DNA from: Entrophospora sp. SA101
Taxonomy: Eukaryota; Glomeromycota; Glomeromycetes; Entrophosporales; Entrophosporaceae
Length of the DNA stretch: 17,108 nt
Assembly: GCA_958430865.1 (NCBI GenBank)
Contig: CAUDNR010004187.1
Location: 40,333 to 57,440, forward strand
Reading direction: 5' to 3'
In this document: positions 1-8,391 of the stretch, piece after piece
How positions within the stretch are numbered: position 1 is the stretch's first letter
Layout of the letters: every line of letters starts with the position of its first letter
Program-made: the position numbers and the translations under genes
The notes under the pieces: model-generated
What the model was told of the DNA's origin: nothing
Database searches by the model: none
Seen by the model: the letters and a program-made list of their open reading frames with translations, nothing else

Positions 1-1178
1 CTTTTGAGCAATTTAATTCCTTTAGTTCTTGACGTTTACGCAGTGCACCATCGAGAAGGTAACTGGCTGGCTTATGAAGAAGCTTGTATGCGTTGCTGGA
101 GTGATCTTTTTCTTCGGTTTGATCAGAGAAATTATAAGCGTGCACCTTTAATGTTTTTTTCTGATGTCTTTTATTGGATGGAGACAAATCATCCAATGAT
201 TGATATGGTTACTAATCATCTCACCTCTTTAAGTGATAGTCCTGTAGAAATTATTCACAGTATTATTCGACGATGTACAGCTAAGTTTTCCACTGCACAA
301 CAACTGCAAAAGGAGGCACGTTTTATTTTTCAACATCGAGAGGATAATACTTTTAGACAACATTTCATAAATTCTGTGAAATATCCATATACACCGAAGC
401 AATTGCATATGCTTACACAAAAGTGTGCTGTATTGCTTTTGGATGTGTTTGCAAAGATATATCAAGCACGAAATCAGTATCCTTTAATTACTAAAACTTC
501 ATCTAATGGTATTAACTCATACAAATTGCCTTCTTTAGTTTACGAAATAACTGATCGTCACCTTCCAAGAGGCTTTGTTACTTCTAAGAAACCATCTACA
601 AACATTTTTTGTGATTACGTATATTGTGATTACACTAACTCTAACTATACTAATTTGAATAATTGTAGTGTACTCGCGTGTGGACATGGTTATCACAATC
701 ATTGTCTACAAAAGTGCCAATCTAAATGTTTGATATGCTTGGACTATCTTCAAGTCGAAATCAAAAAAAATGTCAACGCACTAAAAGAAAGTATGACGAA
801 AAGATTAAACGAAAATGAATTTATCGAAACTAACGAAAATACAGTTGATGATGATCTGGGTAATGTTGAATCAGCAACAGATGATGCAGCAACAATGGAA
901 ATTTTATTAGAAAATGCAAAAAAACATTTTTTGAGTTGTAAATTTTATTTTTTATTAATAAATTTGTTTTTTCATACATCGTTCACATTGTTTATGTCTT
1001 GTTTTAATTGTATAACTTAATTGGTTGTGTTTACAACCATTTCGTCGACATTCATTATATTAAGGTTATTTTGATTATATCAAGAGATATGGTCAAGAGA
1101 AGAGTTAGGAAGAAGAGTTATTCTTCAACCAAGTCGAAAACCAACCCTTTAAATACATTTTTGAGTAGTACAATCTAA
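1..1178 (+). CDS. RING-tailed protein of a multicopy, possibly transposon-linked family (5' partial, one proposed intron)
   Basis: The frame is open from the first base, so the true start lies upstream of the window. Residue numbers below count the TTG at position 4 as 1. Residues 1-160 are mostly helical with many aromatic residues (LIPLVLDVYAV, RAPLMFFSDVFYW). Residues ~203-245 form a RING-like zinc site: C203, C208, C226-G-H228, H231, C234, C242-x2-C245. The unspliced frame ends at 1020 in a hydrophobic, intron-like tail. A better model splices a GTAAAT donor at 938 to an AG at 1085-1086 (149-bp intron). This keeps the frame and adds a basic tail (MVKRRVRKKS...) with TAA at 1176-1178. The arrangement resembles a large Glomeromycotina family that I recall as repeat-associated (DUF6589-like is a guess). 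The RING-like site may bind zinc or ubiquitin-pathway partners. Function is otherwise unknown. The splice is inferred, not proven. Confidence 0.6.
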
Positions 1179-2258
1179 TTTATCAGACTATTTCAATGGT
1201 TTGTCATATGGTTGCTTCTAATTTCTTAAATTCGTTAACAAAACAATTGTTGGTGAAGTGATTGTTGACAAAATGAATCAAACCAACATTTATTTTTACA
1301 TTATCAAATTCACGATTTTAATTGGTCAATCAACAAATGGCATGGGTTAAAATTTTGTGTTCCCTCCTGTTAATTTTTGTGTTCCCAGAACGGTCCCACC
1401 TGTTGCTTTTATCATATTGGAACTTGGTGTTGTACAAGGTTTTTTTTTCATTGACGCGAATTGGTTTTTTTTTTTTTTGGAAAAACAATATATTTTTCAA
1501 TGACAAAACGTGAATGATGTTGTTTGGTTTGGTTTGGCTCTGAAGACGTGTTAATAATGACAGATGTACTTTTTTTAATTTGCATTGATATTTTTATTTA
1601 GTTATTATAAATATTTAATTGGAAGCCAAAACACGGAACAGATCTTGCTGGATAATTATAAGATCCTTATCAAGATGGTAATAAATGAACGACTGGTACT
1701 TTGCTTTGTGTAACTGTTAATAATATTATTAATGATATTATAATTACAAGATATGTCAAGGCAGCACACCATCGAAAAAGAAACAATTCACATTTCGAAT
1801 ATGCAATGTTTGATTATCGGAAGTTAGCAAACGTTGAAGCACGCACGCTACCTTGAACACATTACAGTCATTCTCTCATGTCTTCCTCATATACATAAGG
1901 TTAATCTGACCACGTTTCTCCCGATGATACAATGATGTTGAATTCCAGGGGGGGGACGCAAGGCTCTGGGGTTTACCAAGACTGCATCAATCGTCAATGA
2001 CACTTTTCACTAATCTTCCCTCACAGCACTCAGACCAGAGAAGGCTGCTGGCACGTTAGCCAAAAGTCTCCTGCAACGATCCTACCTCTATGGTAAGGAT
2101 GGCTCTGTGACCAAGTCGCAACTCTGTTGATGAATTGTAGTGCCATGTAAACATCCAGATCCATCAAAGCAACAAGAATCTGCAACTTGTTTCAATAGGG
2201 GGTCACAATTCAGGGCAGGATTGGCGACCCTGAAATTGCATTTGGGCTCTAATGTTAA
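1179..2258. other. Intergenic, no supported gene; one GC-richer island
   Basis: I see no convincing exon here. The 63-codon open stretch at 1322-1513 is T-run rich and begins at an alternative codon. About 1930-2258 is clearly less AT-rich than its surroundings, with a run of G at ~1950 and a perfect 7-bp hairpin TTCAGGG/CCCTGAA (2209-2215 and 2228-2234). It looks like old repeat or transposon sequence, but I cannot assign a family. Confidence 0.4.
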
Positions 2259-2395
2259 GAGGAAAGTTGTAAAATAGTGTTTTCTTTGTATAATGATTTC
2301 ATAAATTCTGTTTTTTTAATACTAACCAATTTATAATTTTGGGTAAGGGGGACTGAATGGGTTTTTGCCCAATCAGTCCCTTGTTCTATAGATTA
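2259..2395. repeat. Diverged repeat unit, copy 0, with hairpin
   Basis: Shares AGGAAAG-TTGTAAA, TTTCATAAATTCTG and ACTAACCAA-type blocks, in the same order, with the two units downstream. It ends in a hairpin: GGGACTGA (2349-2356) pairs perfectly with TCAGTCCC (2373-2380), followed by an inner ATGGG/CCCA pairing. An ATGGG...TTTGCCCA hairpin recurs at the same place in copy 1. This is the most diverged of the three copies. Confidence 0.45.
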
Positions 2396-2399
2396 AAAT

Positions 2400-2580
2400 T
2401 ATCACATGATCATATATATCTTTGTCAGCAATATGGCCAACAAGAAAAAGGCATAAAATGGTGGATTTTGGTATGTTATGTTTATAAATAAACATTCCCA
2501 TAAATTTTCCATTTCTTTTGGTTTTTATTTGACCAACTGAACTTGTTATTTTTTAAATGGGGCTTTGCCCATATAATTCA
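2400..2580. repeat. Diverged repeat unit, copy 1
   Basis: Starts at TCACATGATCA and contains TTTGGTATGTTATG, a CATAAATTTTC block and a 30-nt block at 2522-2551 that includes TTTGACCAACTGAACTTG. The 30-nt block is identical to one at 2776-2805. It is followed by a small hairpin with ATGGG/CCCAT arms at 2557-2572. Order and spacing of the blocks match copy 2, so this is a true duplicated unit of ~150 bp and not chance AT-richness. Confidence 0.65.
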
Positions 2581-2591
2581 TCCTAGGATAA

Positions 2592-2660
2592 AAGAGTGTA
2601 GCTCAATGAGAGCATGTATCTCACAAGTATAAATATTGCAGTTCGATTCTGCCCACACCT
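2592..2660 (+). repeat. tRNA-like sequence (CAC anticodon position); SINE head or tRNA pseudogene
   Basis: Folds as a tRNA: D stem GCTC/GAGC (2601-2604, 2610-2613), anticodon stem TGTAT/GTATA with two wobble pairs around the 7-base loop CTCACAA (2620-2626), a 5-base variable loop, and T stem GCAG/CTGC around TTCGATT (2642-2648). RNA polymerase III A-box (TAGCTCAATGAG) and B-box (GTTCGATTC) matches are clear. The D loop is only 5 bases and lacks the GG pair, and the acceptor stem pairs at about 5 of 7 positions. A working tRNA-Val is therefore unlikely. Repeat copy 2 follows directly, which fits a tRNA-derived SINE read left to right. Confidence 0.6.
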
Positions 2661-2670
2661 ATTGTGAGAG

Positions 2671-2815
2671 TCACATGATCACTGGCATCAAGGAGAAAGC
2701 TGTAAATAAAATGATTCAGATTTGTTTGGTATGTTGTAAATTAATCATTTTCATAAATTCTCTGTTACTCTTTAATTTTTATTTGACCAACTGAACTTGT
2801 TATTTAAATGAGGGT
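2671..2815. repeat. Diverged repeat unit, copy 2 (possible SINE body and tail)
   Basis: Begins with TCACATGATCA just after the tRNA-like element, then AGGAGAAAGCTGTAAA, TTTGGTATGTTG, TTTCATAAATTCTC and the exact 30-nt block at 2776-2805. With the tRNA-like head it makes a unit of ~220 bp, a normal SINE size. Copy 1, on the other side, lacks the head. Confidence 0.6.
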
Positions 2816-3748
2816 AGGGTTGTTGGTGAGTAGACATGCCACTGACAAGACAGTAACCCAGGACTCAAAACTCAGAATTAGGGAAAACCCAAGACAGCAA
2901 TTCAGGTTGCAATTTTCCGAGTTTCAGAATTTTCAATCAGTTGCAGACACAAACTTTATTTTGGTGAGAGGACTATTACATAAAGCAAGCATCACACAAG
3001 CACCAGCTCTCAGTGATCACTTCCCATATTGCGACATCCAAGCCTGGTCTGAGGGATAGATGAGGGAAAGTTTTGTCCAAAGCCTTCCAACATGTTCAAG
3101 TCCTTTCTTCTGTGGAAAAAAATTCTACAGTGTTGACTGATGTTTAATTACATAGGCGCTTGTATGTTTGTGATAGGAAAATTTTAATTAAATCTGACAC
3201 CTGCAATTAACATCAGATTTATTATTCATAAAGAACTACAATTGATAATCAGGAAAAATAATTATATTTTGTGTACCTCAGAGATCTGGGTAGACAGGCA
3301 TTATTAAAAGTTTCATTTATGAATGGCCTTGGTATTATTACTACCTGGGTGATGCAATTGTTGTTATGTCAATTATAACATAAATCACATTGAATATTTG
3401 ATAGATGGAGGCATTCACATACAAGGAAATGATTAAATAGTTAAGTCATGTTTGTTTATTAAATATATATAATTAATTATATTTATAATATACAATAAAA
3501 AAATTGCAAGACTGCACCACTATGTCAATCAAGCTATCAAGCTGTTATGTTTATGCATAATTTAAAATTCTTTTGTGTTCCCATCTTTCTTTGCTTATAT
3601 ATAATCTATTAGTTCTCTTTTTATTGGTTGAATGATGCCAAATTGGGTAATGGGGCATCAGTAAATATCAAAATCTGACATCTATCAATATTCTTTAAAA
3701 AAAATAATCAAGATATTGGCATACTTGTTAGTGTTACGACCCGGATTG
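2816..3748. other. Intergenic, no supported gene
   Basis: The first ~300 bases are less AT-rich and hold an 83-codon open frame (2808-3059) whose ATG lies at the edge of repeat copy 2. I see no domain, no splice support and no protein-like composition bias, so I treat it as repeat-derived. The remainder to 3748 is AT-rich with no exon signal. Confidence 0.4.
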
Positions 3749-3828
3749 TTAACGGATTAACGTTATGGACCCGTTAAGAATTCATTAGGATTTTTTTCAT
3801 CTGAATTGGTAACGGGTTAATCCGTTAA
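3749..3828. repeat. Compound nested inverted repeat (80 bp)
   Basis: Outer arms TTAACGGATTAAC (3749-3761) and GTTAATCCGTTAA (3816-3828) are perfect complements. Inside them lie CCCGTTA (3770-3776) with TAACGGG (3810-3816), and AATTCA (3779-3784) with TGAATT (3802-3807). The right outer and middle arms overlap by one base, so a fold must loop out about 8-9 bases on the left. It could be a small MITE remnant, a cruciform or a protein-binding palindrome. No gene uses it directly in this window. Confidence 0.6.
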
Positions 3829-3993
3829 AATAACAAATATTATTGGATAATATTAGTAATATGGTATTAATAAACCAAAAACATTTATTTGTTGGAATTT
3901 AAAATAATAAAATTTATTTGACTTGGAAATGGATCGTGATTTATTTCCTTTTAAGAACATAATTTTTTTAAAAAAATCGTGTTTTCCTCCCTA

Positions 3994-4170
3994 TAGTCTA
4001 AGCTCTCTATACCGAACTTTTCTCCATATATGTAATGTTTTTGCTTTTGTTCGTTATAGCAAGAGAAATTAATTATAAAAAAATGAATCGGGGACAAAAG
4101 GGATGTTTGTTATAGAGAGATTTTACTTAGTGTTCATTATAGAGAGGTTCGGTATAGATAGCTTAGACTG
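3994..4170. mobile_element. Tc1/mariner-like MITE (pogo/Tigger-style TIRs)
   Basis: Terminal inverted repeats: AGTCTAAGCT followed by TCTATACCGAAC on the left (3995-4017), with its complement at 4147-4169, one mismatch in 23. The right end begins CAGTCTAAGC when read inward, like Tc1/mariner ends. The left flank has TATA, and the right flank has CA where TA would be expected, so the target duplication is imperfect. The right half repeats a TTATAGAGAG unit as sub-terminal repeats. At ~177 bp with no ORF it is non-autonomous. Confidence 0.7.
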
Positions 4171-4409
4171 CATTGTTTAAAAATTTTTCTTTTCATTGAA
4201 AAATAATTTGAAAGATTGTGATATTAATTTAATATAAGATAAACAAACATGGTCAAAAAGTTCTCACTCCAGCATAAAAAAAATCAATATTATTATTGTT
4301 GTTGCTAATATTAACGGATCAATGGATTGTTGATTGTAATATTAATATTGAATTATTATTATCGTTAACCACCAAATCCTATAATAATAAGCATAATAAT
4401 AGTCATATA
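4171..4409. other. AT-rich intergenic
   Basis: No exon is seen. The minus-strand open stretch starting at 4559 and running to 4365 contains no recognisable motif and overlaps the dispersed repeat beginning at ~4410. Confidence 0.3.
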
Positions 4410-4885
4410 TAGTAATAGGACATTTCCCGCCGATCTATAGGATTGTAAAACAGTAAAATTTACAAAGTAAAATTTTATATCGAATGTCTTCACACCCTCA
4501 GTTGACGCTCTTACTGTGTAGCAACCACCACCAAATTTGAGATATAACTTCTTTATCATATGTATCTACTTTATGAAAAACATTAAAGCAGGTTGTTAAT
4601 AAAACCGAAAATAATCTGACCCTCAAAGTCAAATTTTGCCTTTATATTCATATGCGTAAAATTTTTGTTTGACGCGTCCAATTGCAAGTATAAGCAGAAA
4701 TAAATGTCCAAATATTACATTATCATGAATATTTACAGATTTTTGATCACTTAGGTATGTCTTTTATAGTAAAATCATCTATTTTAAAAGTAAATATAAT
4801 AAATAAATAGATTCTAAAATTTTTCTTACCTATATACATAAATAATGATTAGAATAATAAACAAGCAACAATGATGATTAAATTA
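4410..4885. repeat. Diverged direct repeat, left copy (flanks NCS1)
   Basis: Shares ordered blocks with 6760-6980: ACATTTCCCGC (4420 area vs 6773 area), a GTAAA-T-rich stretch then TTTGACGCG and CAAGTATAA, ATCATGAATATTTA versus ACCATGAATATTTA, and an ACCTA...CATAAATAATGATTA block near 4830 vs 6922. This copy is ~475 bp against ~220 bp on the right; the difference lies mostly at 4440-4650. Same orientation in both places. Confidence 0.6.
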
Positions 4886-5251
4886 AAAGGTGTTTTATCT
4901 CTGACTTTATTTATTTAATTATTTATCATAGTGATGTTATTAAATATAAGTTAAAATAAAAGATAAATTTATATACTTAAATAAATAATAAACACAACTA
5001 TTAAATGATTGATAAAACGTTCGTTAGTATGTTTTGTTCATAGAGCTTGTCCTTAATGCTTACTTCGATCACTTCTATACAAACTGGATCTTAATCTTTA
5101 TTATCATCCTCAAAAAAGATGATTCGTTGTCGTCGTTTGCATATTATTGTTTAATGTTGCTATAACAACTACTGATTGATGGATATTTATAATAATCATT
5201 AATGAAACTTTAATCAATATAAAGTCAGAAATATAAAACAATCACCTTTTA
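4884..5251. mobile_element. TIR-bounded element, ~370 bp, non-coding
   Basis: Left end TAAAAGGTG...TTTTAT...CTGACTTTAT (4884-4910) is complementary to the right end ATAAAGTCAG...ATAAAACA...CACCTTTTA (5219-5251), apart from small gaps. That is about 25 paired bases in the same order. No ORF or transposase trace lies inside. It sits on the 3' side of the last recognisable NCS1 exon and next to the left flanking repeat. I find no clean target-site duplication, so the MITE call is inferred. Confidence 0.5.
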
Positions 5252-5550
5252 GTTTTTGCCGAATCCCATCTACAAAAATTCTTCATGATTATTAAAATTT
5301 CTATAAAATAGTTTTTCGTGAACCTCTCTAAAATTTATTAACCAATATCTCCATAAAGTAATAACCATATGAAAGCTTAAAGTACTCTACACCTTCTCAT
5401 TTACTATCAAGTCTTTTAAAGCGATATTGAGAAATAATCTGAGCTTTGAAGTGAAAAAGTAATACCGTTTTTGAATAGCCGTGAATTCATGTAGAGGAGA
5501 CCTTTCGATATGAAAGAGTAAAAAAATATACAATTACAAAAAATACTCAC
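5252..5550. other. Region downstream of NCS1 exon 3; expected next exon not found
   Basis: The donor GTGAGT of exon 3 reads into this stretch on the minus strand. I looked for the next NCS-1 block (W-A-F, then a third EF-hand) in all minus frames here and further left to ~4200, and found none. An open frame at 5416-5643 on the minus strand is an out-of-frame shadow of exon 3. Confidence 0.5.
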
Positions 5551-6013
5551 ATAATAATTTTTCATCCAATTCTCCTCTTGAAGACACTGATAGAGCACAT
5601 ATAAATTCTTTGAAACCAATCTTTCCATTTTTATTTTGATCAATTACATCAAAAAGATAACCTGCAAATTTTGAAGCATCACCATGTGGAAAGAATTGTT
5701 TATAGATTTTTTGGAATTCATCTTTGCTAAGTTCACCCTTGGGACAATCCTTGAGAAATCCTTTGTACCTTTTACAATGATAATAATTATTATTATTAAA
5801 TGAATTATTTTATTTGGTTAAATGATTGATTAATTTACCATAATTGAAGTTCATTTTTATTAACTTTATAAATAATAAGAGATTTTTTAGTTAATTATAT
5901 AATTGGGTTGTAAAAAAGGCGAGTTGAATTGAATAATTTATACGCCTACAATAAGTGCATCTCTGAAGCTCTTTGAGTTCATCATCTTTAAGTTTACTAT
6001 TGTATTTTCCCAT
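5551..6013 (-). CDS. NCS1: Neuronal calcium sensor 1 / frequenin, N-terminal half only (three exons)
   Basis: Exons on the minus strand: 6013-5950, 5863-5839 (25-nt microexon) and 5768-5551; introns of 86 and 70 bp. All phases join. The 102 residues read [10 protein letters not shown] at the start, a myristoylation-type MGxxxS end. [19 protein letters not shown] is assembled across the microexon. The first EF-hand is degenerate (the C-P motif typical of NCS proteins), followed by [11 protein letters not shown] canonical EF-2 loop [12 protein letters not shown] lies at residues 73-84, and the [13 protein letters not shown] helix ends the part seen. NCS-1 proteins are ~190 residues. In fungi they bind Ca2+ and activate phosphatidylinositol 4-kinase at membranes. 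Exon 3 ends at a strong GTGAGT donor in the codon for the conserved Trp, but no exon for EF-3/EF-4 is visible. Read-through would stop after five more codons (~107 residues). Either the rest is displaced or this is a broken or captured fragment. Confidence 0.85.
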
Positions 6014-6759
6014 AATTTTATTTAAAAATGTAAATTCTAGAATGGCATTTTATTTCGGGGAATAACAGTGCAGATAGTCTATAATTAAAAGTTGTTCATA
6101 ATTAGGAGTCGAATGTCTTTAAAAAATTGTTATAACATTTCAAAAATGAAAATAATAAGTTTATGACTTTAGCTTCAAAATTTATCGGGTTAGATTTTTC
6201 TTGACTAAAAATTGGTTTCGTGTAACAATTTTTTTTTCTTGGTGCAGGTCATCTGAATTAATCCTGAAAAGTAATTAGGTCGGGCATTTTTTACACATTA
6301 TTAATATTAACAAAATTTTCCGGAAGTTGCAAGATATCAACAAAAAAACTTTGTTAATATTAAAAATAAAGGCAAAAAAATCATGTCATTAAATTGATTC
6401 ATTAGAATCCTCAGCCCTGTAAAAAATGCCACTCCAGAATATTCCATTATATCTCCGTGATCATGTTTTATCATTCCGTAAATGTTCGGTTTATTTTATA
6501 AAAGCAGCAATCAGTTGAGTAAGCAATCCGGATTTTTCTGTGATGTTATTTATATTAATACAAGGACATTTGTAAATGTGGAATTAAAACGGAATATGAG
6601 AATAAGATTTTATAGCTCTGAAATATTATTAAGTTACTGATAAACTCGCAAATAAAAATGGGAATTTTTTTTTACAAAGCATTTTATTTGTTAATTGTAA
6701 ACTTGATTAAACATACTAATACTAATATACCAATACGGAAATCACACGGAAATATATTA
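6014..6759. other. Upstream region of NCS1, no gene
   Basis: Likely holds the NCS1 promoter (minus strand). I see a strong 14-bp inverted repeat (listed separately) and no coding signal. The 67-codon open stretch from 6658 overlaps the right direct repeat and contains no motif. Confidence 0.35.
6301..6363. repeat. Inverted repeat with 14-bp perfect arms
   Basis: TTAATATTAACAAA (6301-6314) and TTTGTTAATATTAA (6350-6363) are exact complements around a 35-base spacer, ~290 bp upstream of the NCS1 start. It could be a small MITE, a hairpin or an operator-like site. Base composition alone makes short AT palindromes common here, but 14 perfect pairs are above that background. Confidence 0.55.
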
Positions 6760-6980
6760 TTATTATTATTAGACATTTCCCGCAGTAACAGGTTGCGAAA
6801 TAATAAAATTGATCTGCATCATAGTAAATTTTTTTTGACGCGCAAGTATAAATGCAAATAATTATATTACCATGAATATTTATAATATTTAAACATTTTA
6901 AAAATTTTCTTTTACATTTAATACCTACATAAATAATATGATTAAAATAATTAGGTAGTATGAGCAAGCAAAAATAATAT
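6760..6980. repeat. Diverged direct repeat, right copy (flanks NCS1)
   Basis: Counterpart of 4410-4885: ACATTTCCCGC, TTTTTTTGACGCGCAAGTATAA, CCATGAATATTTATA and ACCTACATAAATAATATGATTA occur in the same order and orientation. Together the pair brackets the three-exon NCS1 fragment. Confidence 0.6.
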
Positions 6981-7838
6981 ACCAATTGTCAAAAAAGGAA
7001 AAGAGAAATGTAAAGGGATATTTAATAATATTATTAAAATGCGTCAACGAATTGTGATTTAAAATCAATATACTAAATATTAACTATAAATAAGTTTGAA
7101 TATTATGTGCAATAGAAGTCGAGATTTCTTTTAAATCTAAGATCACTCAATTCGATCAAGTATTACCAATATAAAAAAATATATGGTAATAGGTAAGTAG
7201 TGTTTTTTTTTGGATTTTAAATACTTATATGGCATTTTCAAACAATCAAACTCGTTTATCAAACAACTAAATAAAGCATTCATCAAGTATATTTTACAAA
7301 ACTGGCTTTCCAAGCTTTGTAGATCTTATCTGGTGTTGACCAATTACAAATAATTCAAATAGTAACCTTTATTTGAATAGAAACTTCAAAGCAGTAAATA
7401 ACAAGTAACACCGGTGACGAAGTCATTGTCATAAACCATTGATCTAGTATATTAATAATTTATTTAATTCTTCATAAATTAATTTGATAGAGAAAAATTT
7501 AAAAGTAATCAAATAAACTATTTAACTGTTAAAAAATCCCATTAATAAAAGGTTAAAAATATGACCAGAAAGAGTGATAGTATGCCTGGATAACTATTAC
7601 TGATTCAATATAATAATTTTTTTATTACAAGGGTCATTTCAAGTAGGCATGTGAATGAAAAGTACAATTTAATTTAATTAACGCCTTTGGTTTCAATTTT
7701 TTATTTAATAATAATAACGTATCAATATTATTAAATAAAGTTTTGAGATTATCTATCTTCACAAATAGTATCGAATATAAATTAATCATCAATAAAAGAT
7801 GACTTACTTATCTAAACATTATTACAATAAGGTGGTAA
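6981..7838. other. AT-rich intergenic with several hairpins
   Basis: No gene is seen. Three perfect inverted repeats stand out: TATTACC/GGTAATA (7161-7167, 7185-7191), ATTCAAATA/TATTTGAAT (7353-7361, 7370-7378), and a 14-bp TTTATTTAATAATA/TATTATTAAATAAA pair (7700-7713, 7726-7739) with a 12-base loop. Confidence 0.45.
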
Positions 7839-8099
7839 ATTGTTCTGTCAAAAAGCATCCAAAAAAAGAAATTTTACAATGATTTATTATCGAAACGTTT
7901 AAATTTTAAAGAAGTCAAAGTTTTTAGTCATTCAGACAATATCTACGACAATGATAATGAAAATAATATTAATGAGCATTGCATTGAAAAAAATTATTAT
8001 ATAAAACCATTAAATATTTATCAAGTTACTCGTAGCTTAATTGATAGTAAAAGGATTAATATAATAACTTTGGATGAAAATATTGTTAATGATATTTGA
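7839..8099 (+). pseudogene. Orphan coding-like fragment, 86 codons, unrecognised
   Basis: The frame stays open from a TAA at 7836-7838 to TGA at 8097-8099. That is long for sequence this AT-rich. The composition is protein-like: a basic start (KSIQKKKFYNDLLSKRLNF), an acidic Asn-rich middle (NIYDNDNENNINEH) and a mixed end (NIYQVTRSLIDSKRINI). No ATG opens it, and I see no partner exon upstream. It may be the last exon of a lost gene or a pseudogene scrap. I do not recognise the family. Confidence 0.3.
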
Positions 8100-8391
8100 A
8101 AATAAAAATTATAGTTTACATGATCAAATAATGTTTCTGCGCCAGTTGACGGTGTGAGAGTTTTAGATTGCGAGTTTATTTACTGTTTATTATTATTTTT
8201 GATTCGACCACATAAAAATTATAATCTTCCTAATTAATAAAACCATATTTGTTTGTGTATCATAAGCTCTGGAAATGGATTGTAGAGTTATCAGAAATTT
8301 ATCCAAAATCCACGTTTGTTTGGAATAGATATTTCAACATCAACAACACCGAATAATGACGTAATACCATTAAATGTAATGTTTTTTTATT
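8100..8391. other. Intergenic before the minisatellite
   Basis: A short protein-like stretch (FGIDISTSTTPNNDVIPLN, ~8318-8373) runs straight into the satellite. It is too short to name and may be the 3' remnant of a gene overrun by the repeat. Confidence 0.3.

Noticed and set aside
2592..2660. Functional tRNA-Val(CAC)
   Set aside because: Short D loop without GG, two or three acceptor mismatches, and a repeat body attached; a SINE head or pseudogene fits better.
2808..3059. 83-codon open frame with ATG
   Set aside because: Its ATG lies at the border of repeat copy 2, there is no recognisable motif, and it looks like old repeat sequence; kept only as a note in the intergenic entry.
5416..5643. 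Minus-strand 75-codon open frame
   Set aside because: It is an out-of-frame shadow over exon 3 of NCS1 and the following intron.
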